Shown: in pieces, positions 57,467 to 64,000 of the stretch
Layout: the number at the start of each line of letters is the position of its first letter
Position numbering within the stretch: the first letter of the stretch is position 1
Assembly: GCA_022059125.1 (NCBI GenBank)
Contig: JAEUWY010000023.1
Span: forward strand, 124,001 to 188,000
Source: Corynespora cassiicola
Lineage: Eukaryota > Ascomycota > Dothideomycetes > Pleosporales > Corynesporascaceae
Direction: 5' to 3'
DNA: 64,000 nt
The notes under the pieces: model-generated
What the model saw: only the letters and a program-made list of their open reading frames with translations
Told to the model about the DNA's origin: nothing
The model's database searches: none
Translations under genes and position numbers: made by a program

Positions 57467-58818
57467 ATGCAAACCAGATACCTAGCGCTTACGGCGCTGC
57501 TATTCTACAATGCGGCTGCTCAACAGGGCCTTGGAGCTTCCGACTTCATTCGATTCGGCTGTTCTCAACTCGTTATCGAGCGCACTGATCCTCTCGTCAC
57601 GCCGGGGCTAAATCCCTCTCCGCATATGCATCAAATTGTCGGGGGTGACTCTTTCAACGTGACGGTACGGGAAGACCATGAGATTCCGCGAAAAAAACTT
57701 GCTCACTTGGAAAGATGGACCCATACACGATCGACCCACCAAAGACGTCCAAATGCACGAGTTGCATCTATACAGAAGGTGAATCCAACAAGATTGTATA
57801 TCTGAAGTGTTAAGATATTGATGTCATTTCAAGACACGAGCAACTATTGGACGGCATCGATATACTTCAAGTCGCCTGAAAACGGAACGTACAAAAAGGT
57901 TCCCCAAATGGCCAATGGCCGGCTGAACAGGACTCTGCTTCCCCAAGAGGGCGGGCTCACCGTTTACTACATGCGCCCCTTTAGTGGAACGAATAAGAAA
58001 ACAGTTGCATTCAAGCCTGTAAAACCTTCATCTTTATCCGTAGCTCCTTACGCTAATCTCTCTTAGGGTTTCCGCATGCTAGCCGGCGACCCAGCCCAGC
58101 GTTCCAAGACCGGCATGGCGCCCGGTATCTGCCACCGCTGCCTCGCCGAGAGCGATCGCGTCATGGGCGGCAACGGGCCACCTTGCGATGCCAACGATAC
58201 TGCAGAGTTCCCTTCGAAGCCATGCTTGGGTGGCATCCGTGCGACTGTCATTTTCCCTTCCTGTTGGGATGGCGTGAATTTGGACAGTCCTGATCATAAG
58301 AGCCACGTTGCGTACGCGCCGGGGAGCGGTAACTCTGCACTCGCAGGGGACAAGTGCCCCGAGTCACATCCTGTGAGAATTCCACAGGTTATGTATGAGA
58401 TTATGTTTGATACAACTCCGTTCAATAATCCCAAGTATTGGGAGGGTGGGAAACAGCCACTTGTCTATAGCTTTGGGGATACGTGAGTTAGCCCTGTTTC
58501 CAAGGAGCCAAATTTTGCTCTGACTATGGGGTTACAGCACCGGTTATGGACAACATGGAGATTACTTGTTTGGATGGAAGGATGACGCGTTGCAGCGAGG
58601 AATGGATGGACTGGGTATAGATTGTGGAAGTGAAGATTGCACCAGAGTCCTCAAGATTCAAGATGGTAAAGACGCCATTGCTTGTCGAAAGGAACAGCAA
58701 GCAAAGGAAGATATCGGCGCGGATACATGTAGGCATTGCTATTGGGCTTCACAGTATCTAGCTAACTGTGATTCCAGGGTTAAAGGAACTACCCGGTGGC
58801 GTCGAAGTGGTCTACTGA
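57467..58818 (+). CDS. Secreted DUF1996 protein
   Basis: Six exons (57467-57664, 57715-57778, 57834-58018, 58067-58482, 58538-58728, 58778-58818) give 364 residues. A signal peptide (YLALTALLFYNAAAQ) is followed by DFIRFGCSQLVIERTDPLV, PSPHMHQIVGG, CTSC, NYWTASIYFKS, FRMLAGDP, CWDGVNLDSPDHKSHVAY and GYGQHGDYLFGW, the DUF1996 order. The His/Asp/Cys clusters suggest a metal-containing extracellular enzyme or wall-associated protein, but no activity is established. Many relatives are strongly secreted. The frame looks broken without the introns, and each splice restores a conserved block, so the gene appears intact. No C-terminal wall-binding domain is present. Confidence 0.85.
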
Positions 58819-59122
58819 TACTCATCTCTATCGACCCTGGGATCAGATGCGTTAAGATTGTGCCAGTAAGATCCACAGTCCTTACAGGTTTAGGGAAACA
58901 GTCAGTAAAGATAGATTGTGAACCATCCAGATGTCGATCAATTACATTTGGCAACATCTTGAGTGATGGATGCGCTCATTTATGCTTGAGATGACTTTTT
59001 GCGGTGACCTCTACATTACTAGTAATATTGTGGTCTTCTTACTTCCATTATGTTGAATTAAACATTATAGATATTCAGATAGAAGGGCATTATGTGGCTG
59101 GTAGAGAATGCATATGCCTAGA

Positions 59123-60160
59123 TCAAGCGTAACGTGACCCTTCGCTCTTCTCATTGCCCGTAATCGCAGCTTGAGCCGGCATAAATGGGTACTGTTGCGG
59201 TATGTCTCGCTGGTTTTGCAACGGCTGCATGTTCGTTTGCTGGGGACAGGTCGAGAATTGGCCGACTGGGGGCTGTCCTGGCATATGCACTTGACCTGGT
59301 GCCTGAATGATCGCTCCGCTCTTGACCATATTCATGACAATTTCTGCTGCCACTTGCTCCGCCTCTTTGCTGACCTTCTGAGAATTTCGACGATGCGTAT
59401 CCACGCAGGCCCAGATGAAGAGAGCGAGGTGAATCAGCAGGCACAGAAATTGGAGTACCACGCCTGCTGTTTCGACACGTACACGATTTGGTTTCATTTG
59501 CCACAAACGGTTGACATATGCCTCCTCTTCTGCGCACGTGCTGAAAGGGTTGTACGAATAGTAGCTACTGCCGGACTCGCAGTCACGCTCAGAGTTGTAG
59601 TAGGAGCTTGATGCATTCTCTTTCCAAACCCATGTACCATTGTCGGCAAGTCTGTAGTATCCGTCGCTCGAGTAATTGTTAACAATTCCATTGCTTCCCC
59701 AGTCTTGGAGACTCATAAGCCCAACCAAAGCAAACATGGCGGTGGGGATGAAAGCCAGCCATAAAATCAAATCGATGCCAACCTGACATCCTGGGTGAAC
59801 GGGCCTTTGACGAAGGAGGAAGACGAGCACACATATGACACTCCAGACGACCGAGATGGCGAAAGTGATGAGCGTCCAAGGGACGGTCCAATCATCGCCA
59901 AATTCGATATACCAATATCCGCTGCGAAGGGGATTTGTAGCAGTGGCATATGCCATACATCCGATGCCAATTATGCCGCCGAGAATCGTGATGATACGAA
60001 GGCTCAGCTTGGAGATCCAATGACGGTGGCCAACATCAAGCTTTTGGCGGTACGTAAGCGGCACGTCTTGGGGTTGCGCGTCTCCGCTCGGCGTGAGATT
60101 TGTGGGAGCTGGGGCCGCCGGTTGGGCTGCGACTGGAGCAGGTTGTGCAGATCCCGACAT
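59123..60160 (-). CDS. Four-helix membrane protein, MARVEL-like, unknown function
   Basis: A single exon of 345 residues from the ATG at 60160 (MSGSAQPAP...). An upstream in-frame ATG at 60271 would add a hydrophobic stretch and is less likely. Four membrane helices are visible: IITILGGIIGIGCMAYATA, LITFAISVVWSVICVLVFLL, LILWLAFIPTAMFALVGLM and VVLQFLCLLIHLALFIWACV. A Tyr/Ser/Cys-rich extracellular loop lies between helices 3 and 4 (NYSSDGYYRL, two Cys). The C-terminal tail is cytoplasmic and Pro/Gln-rich. The topology matches the fungal MARVEL-like or tetraspan hypothetical families found at the plasma membrane or eisosomes. No specific role is supported. Confidence 0.7.
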   Translation of the reverse strand: MSGSAQPAPVAAQPAAPAPTNLTPSGDAQPQDVPLTYRQKLDVGHRHWISKLSLRIITILGGIIGIGCMAYATATNPLRSGYWYIEFGDDWTVPWTLITFAISVVWSVICVLVFLLRQRPVHPGCQVGIDLILWLAFIPTAMFALVGLMSLQDWGSNGIVNNYSSDGYYRLADNGTWVWKENASSSYYNSERDCESGSSYYSYNPFSTCAEEEAYVNRLWQMKPNRVRVETAGVVLQFLCLLIHLALFIWACVDTHRRNSQKVSKEAEQVAAEIVMNMVKSGAIIQAPGQVHMPGQPPVGQFSTCPQQTNMQPLQNQRDIPQQYPFMPAQAAITGNEKSEGSRYA

Positions 60161-60548
60161 GGTGGATCTAATAAGAACGAATGGATGCGCAATGATGCGC
60201 AATTCTGATGAGGGCAGCGAGCGACAGAGAACAAAAAAAATAATCAAAAGTAAGAAAATTTTGACCCTCACGCCGTGGTTTTCTTTGTTGTGGCAAGGCT
60301 GGTTGCCTGGAAGGATTCAGGAGCTCGTATCCGAGATTGGCTTGATGCCGGCCGGATCAATCAAGCGCCGCAGCATCGCGGACTAAAAATAGCCACCATC
60401 ATCGTAAATCTTCAAAATTATTATACCACCAGCACGAGTACAAGACGGTTGATGGTGGGTATCTAGCACAAGAACACTATACAAAGGTTCTGTCAAGGGG
60501 ATCAAAGCGCTATTATCAACGAGAGGTCTTTAAAGTGACATAAACTAG
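60161..60548. other. Intergenic, nothing seen
   Basis: Upstream region of the four-helix protein and 3' region of the FAD oxidase. Confidence 0.4.
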
Positions 60549-62219
60549 CTAGCGGGTCATAGCTGGAAGCGATGTCGCTCCGTCTAACTTGAAATAACCA
60601 GGTTGAAGGTTTTCAAAAACGCCCATGGGATCGTACTTTTTGGCAACTGTTTTCAGCTTCTGTTGATTTCTTGTCCCATAACTAGGAACAACTGCTTGAT
60701 ACTGACTGGCGTAGTTCATGTAGATGTAGCTGTTTGCCAATCCTCGCTTCTCGGCCTCAGCGACGGCGCGGTTGATGATATTCAAGTTTGTCTGTAGAAT
60801 TCGGGCATCATCAGTATTTTCCGACCACATCGTATTCAAATTGAGCAAGATAAGAGGTCCGCTGGAAGTGCTGAGCCCAAGAGGGTTTCCGCCGTTTCGG
60901 GCCATACGTGCAAGGATTGGTTCGGTGATAACCTGAAGAGTCGCAGCAGGTACGAGGTTCTTAGCGTCAGCAACAGCAAGGACTTCCTCAAAGAAGATAT
61001 CTTTAATGAAGGTCGTTAAGTCTCTGTCCAATTTGAATGAAGCTGCCCAATACATCTCACGAAGACCTCGGGGGTTAAGGCTATCGAACTGGAGTGTTAG
61101 ATCAGCGAGACTACGCACACGCCTGGTATCTGCGATGGCGTTTGGTATCGAATTATATTCGGCAAAGATTGACGCGTTCGAAATGGGCTTTGCGTACGTG
61201 ATGTCGGCGCTAGCGATTCTCGTTCCCTGAGCATATGCAAATGAGAGTATCTGCCCTGCATTGGTATCTTGGGCGGCATTATTCCCCAAGTTGTAGTATG
61301 CGTCGATAAGGGCGGAGAACTCATTCTCGAGATGTGTTCGTCCCCCTCCCCATATTGGACCTTGCGGTATAGCTTCCACAAGGAACTTTGTGACAATGCC
61401 AAAGTTATTTCCCCCTCCACGAAGCGCCCAATAGAGATCCGGGGACGAAGTTTGACTTGCAGTAATTACTACCCCCGAGGCAGTGACTACTTCGAAAGCT
61501 ATGACATTGTCGCAGGCCCAGCCATGTTTGTTGGAGAAGAACGATATGCCACCGCCTAGAGTCAGGCCACCTACACCGATCGATGCCACTCGCCCCCCAA
61601 TGACAGCTAGATCTTCGCTCTCCAGCTTGGTGTAAACTTCACCCCATAGATTCCCTGGTCCGAGGGCTACTTGCTTCTTATCCGTCGAAAGAGTGACCTC
61701 GTTCATCTTCTCCAAAGCGATGGTAATTCCACCTTCAATGCTGGAAGCACCTCCAAAGGCGGCATGACCCCCACTTTTCACGGCGAAAGGACATTGCGTT
61801 AAACGAGAGATAAGAATCACTGTCGAGACATCCAGAGCTTTAGAAGGTTTAAATATACAATATGGATCAAGTGATGTTTGCTGCGCCGACCAGTACGACT
61901 TGGTGAAATTTTCATATGCAGGTGTTCCCTGTACGATGACACTCGTGTTCCCAAAAATTGACTTGAGTGAGCCACACTGTATTGTTGTTAGAGATTGAGA
62001 ATCACATACAGAAATCTAAGCGCAAATGGTGCTTACTGCAATGGAGCAGGCATTGGCGGCAGACCGCTCCAATAGACCTGCTAGATCAGGAATAGCTGCA
62101 ACATCAATGCCATTCTCAATGAGCGCGTTGGTCACGTTGAAATCTGTAGGCTCAAATTCACTCTGCACTGATGCGCCCACATATAGAGCGCAAAGAGCAA
62201 ACTCGTAAGGAAACCGCAT
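60549..62219 (-). CDS. Secreted FAD-linked (berberine-bridge-like) oxidoreductase
   Basis: Exons (minus) 62037-62219 and 60549-61976 give 536 residues. The first exon encodes a signal peptide (FALCALYVGASVQS) and the start of the mature protein. The FAD_binding_4 fold shows VKSGGHAAFGG, whose His is the usual 8-alpha covalent FAD link. It continues with IGGRVASIGVGGLTLGGGIS, SNKHGWACDNV and DLYWALRGGGNNFGIVT. The BBE C-terminal segment YMNYASQ...KYDPMGVF closes the domain. The family includes sugar and alcohol oxidases and secondary-metabolite cyclising enzymes. A secreted form is probably an oligosaccharide or small-phenol oxidase producing H2O2. The substrate is inferred. The intron removes an in-frame TAG. 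Confidence 0.87.
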
Positions 62220-63358
62220 TGCTTTTCTGTGGACTGATGGGGAGGATATGAAATAGAAATGAGCGCTGCGTACGGGTGCTGATAAAAAACCGCTGAGGTG
62301 TGGTCGTAAAGTCCCGCTCTTTAGGCTGCCAATGCAGAAGCGACCTGCTTTTTATCACATTTCTGAGTGTTCTGCATGTAGCCTGAATAGGTGCCCAGTA
62401 GTTTGGGCGCCTCGCTCGATCGGTTCCTCGGACTCGCAATGATTTCACGTTTTCATAGGGAAGGTCGATCTAGCAGATGGCACCAAGCTCGGGCGATAGA
62501 TCAATTCCAGTTTAGCGACCATTCACAGCCCTTGTCCCCGCAGTGATCGGCTAGAATGAACCACCTATCAGCAATAGGGTGAGCAGGACGCCAAGGAAGA
62601 TTCACCCGTTGCCACTCATCCTGCTGTGTCACATTGTCCTTCAATAGTGACTCTTCAACGCTGTATTAGAGCCTGAAGCTGTTCTATAAGCGATGCGAAG
62701 ATATGCACAGGCAATAGGCAAGTGCAAGCCTGTGCGCACTTTGTGCAGTGTGGTCGCCGGATTGATCTGGGTGGCGATGCGGTAGGTCCCGGTCCGCCCC
62801 TGAACTAGTCCCTATCCAGCAAGTTCTCCACATCCCGGGTCTCGACGGACCTTAAGCCCCTCTCAAGTTGGTGAGATGGCGGAGCCATCCAGATGCATAC
62901 TCATGATACTCCTTTCCGAATAGCACCTGTACAAGCTGATAGACAATGGGGGAGTCAGCGTGTCCTACAACAGCAATCTCAAGTTACCTTCGCAGTCATG
63001 TTTTTAGTCAGCTTTTATGCCTCCAAACTCTGGAGTACCTGATCGGAGACTGCGTATTATCCTATATTGGGTCGGGAAATCTAGATAAATTCCCCTGGAT
63101 TGATGTGCTGTTGTCCTTTGGTATCAAAAGGTGTGTTCTGATATCATTGTTGAGTCTCGAGCTATGGTCGCGCAAGGCATTAAGTTCATGTCGGGATCTA
63201 AAAGGCCTATTTTATCATCTCTTAGGTTCATTTCGATCGCATATTGGACACAAATAATATAGCGAGTCTAAATTATAGGCAGGCTCACAACCACTTAGTT
63301 AACTCCATAATTCTTAGCTACTATAAACAATACGACCAACACCATCGATTTTCAGTGT
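62220..63358. other. Intergenic 1.1 kb, no gene supported
   Basis: Promoter of the FAD oxidase and 3' region of the GH28 gene. Short frames only. Confidence 0.4.
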
Positions 63359-64000
63359 CTAGCATTCTCCAGTCGAGCTCCCGCCTACGCAGACATTACC
63401 GGTACACTCCCATCCTTGGTTATCGACTACATTCCCACAAAGATAGCTCTCTGCACTAGTACCGTTGGCGAACTTTAGGTCAATGTTTTTAAGACGAATA
63501 TCAGTGCAAGGAGCAACTGCGCTGCACTGTAGACTTGTCACCCTCGAACTCCTTGTTGTGCCTCTCATTCCGTCGATCTCTACGTCGCGAACCTGGAACT
63601 CTGAGTTGGTGCAGTTGCCTTGACCTGGCGCACCGATGAAACGCGTGCATTGACTGATAGCAAATGCAGATCCTCTCATTGCCTCAATTGTGAGGTTTTT
63701 GAGAACCATGTCTTCCGCAAACCCAAGGCCTCCACCTCCCCCGTTGGGAGGATATCCATTCTGGTCATCGGTCCATGTCTTGACGTAGAATGCATGAAGG
63801 GTGTCCGAAAAGAACACATTCTCTGCCCGGATGTTTTCCACCGTCTCGAACACGTCGCGTAATTGACCAATGGAGCCGATTGCGATGCCTAATCCTCCAT
63901 AGAAACGGGAGTCTTGAAGTAAGATATTGGTGCTATTTGCTTTGAATGAGATGCTGTCATCGCCGTTATAGACGGTCCAGTTCTTAAAAACGATGTTAGA
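63359..64000 (-). CDS. GH28 polygalacturonase-type enzyme, C-terminal part, runs off the right edge
   Basis: Open from the edge to the TAG at 63359 (213 residues seen). YNGDDSISFK carries the catalytic Asp-Asp of motif II, and GGLGIAIGSIGQ is the following motif where many endo-enzymes have a GHG. The right-handed beta-helix repeats continue with ENIRAENVFF and DMVLKNLTIEAM. It ends in a Cys-rich segment (TDIRLKNIDL, YLCGNVVDNQGWEC). The GxGxAIGS form is usual in exo-acting or rhamnogalacturonan-type fungal GH28 enzymes, so exo-polygalacturonase is the best guess. It is secreted and attacks pectin. The N-terminus and signal peptide lie outside the window. Confidence 0.85.
   Translation of the reverse strand, partial: SNIVFKNWTVYNGDDSISFKANSTNILLQDSRFYGGLGIAIGSIGQLRDVFETVENIRAENVFFSDTLHAFYVKTWTDDQNGYPPNGGGGGLGFAEDMVLKNLTIEAMRGSAFAISQCTRFIGAPGQGNCTNSEFQVRDVEIDGMRGTTRSSRVTSLQCSAVAPCTDIRLKNIDLKFANGTSAESYLCGNVVDNQGWECTGNVCVGGSSTGEC

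Noticed and set aside
1..64000. tRNA, rRNA, CRISPR array or intact transposon
   Set aside because: No cloverleaf with a standard B box, no repeat-spacer array, and no transposase, reverse transcriptase or paired terminal repeats were recognised by eye.

Overview
The window is nuclear DNA of a filamentous ascomycete (Pezizomycotina). Genes are short, mostly monocistronic and lie on both strands. They carry 44-86 bp GT-AG introns and encode typical fungal families: a HET-domain protein, Zn2Cys6 and C2H2 zinc-finger proteins, P450s, an AA9 monooxygenase, GH28, a DUF1996 protein, an SAT4/PTH11-type rhodopsin-domain protein, a secreted six-cysteine repeat protein and ACS-type MFS permeases. The secreted plant-wall enzymes and effector-like proteins suggest a plant-associated lifestyle. 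I cannot name the species. Exon structures were built by hand from splice motifs, reading frame and family patterns, and every multi-exon model closes in frame.

Layout. 1-6.1 kb: an edge-truncated HET gene, a complete P450, and two decayed genes (an F-box-like protein and a short-chain dehydrogenase) around an AT-rich, RIP-like strip. 6.4-15.2 kb: a candidate cell-surface polysaccharide locus. It holds a secreted GH16-like domain fused to a membrane acyltransferase (minus strand), a divergent processive family-2 glycosyltransferase, and a second stand-alone acyltransferase-like membrane protein. 16-21.7 kb: an ACS permease, a small basic coiled-coil protein, a BTB protein and a secreted protein with three tandem six-cysteine repeats. 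23.9-33.2 kb: a candidate metabolic cluster with a Zn2Cys6 regulator, a cytochrome P450 reductase, a divergent benzoate-hydroxylase-like P450 and a sugar-porter-type transporter. 33.7-34.6 kb: a C2H2 gene broken by one stop codon. 34.7-39.2 kb: a divergent TauD-type dioxygenase and Soa1-like permease, best read as a sulfonate uptake and desulfonation pair. 40-44.7 kb: a seven-helix membrane protein, a short-chain dehydrogenase and a Gfo/Idh/MocA oxidoreductase. 45.9-46.9 kb: a secreted CVNH lectin. 46.9-50.6 kb: an AT-rich island of decayed genes. 52.5-64 kb: AA9, a three-exon dsRBM-like mini-gene, DUF1996, a four-helix membrane protein, a secreted FAD oxidase and an edge-truncated GH28.

The most interesting system is the 6.4-15.2 kb locus. 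It has polymerase, surface-domain and two acyltransferase parts, one of which lacks the usual catalytic histidine. Next are the P450/dedicated-reductase cluster, the sulfonate pair and the triple-repeat secreted protein. No tRNA, rRNA, CRISPR, intact transposon or secondary-metabolite backbone gene was seen.
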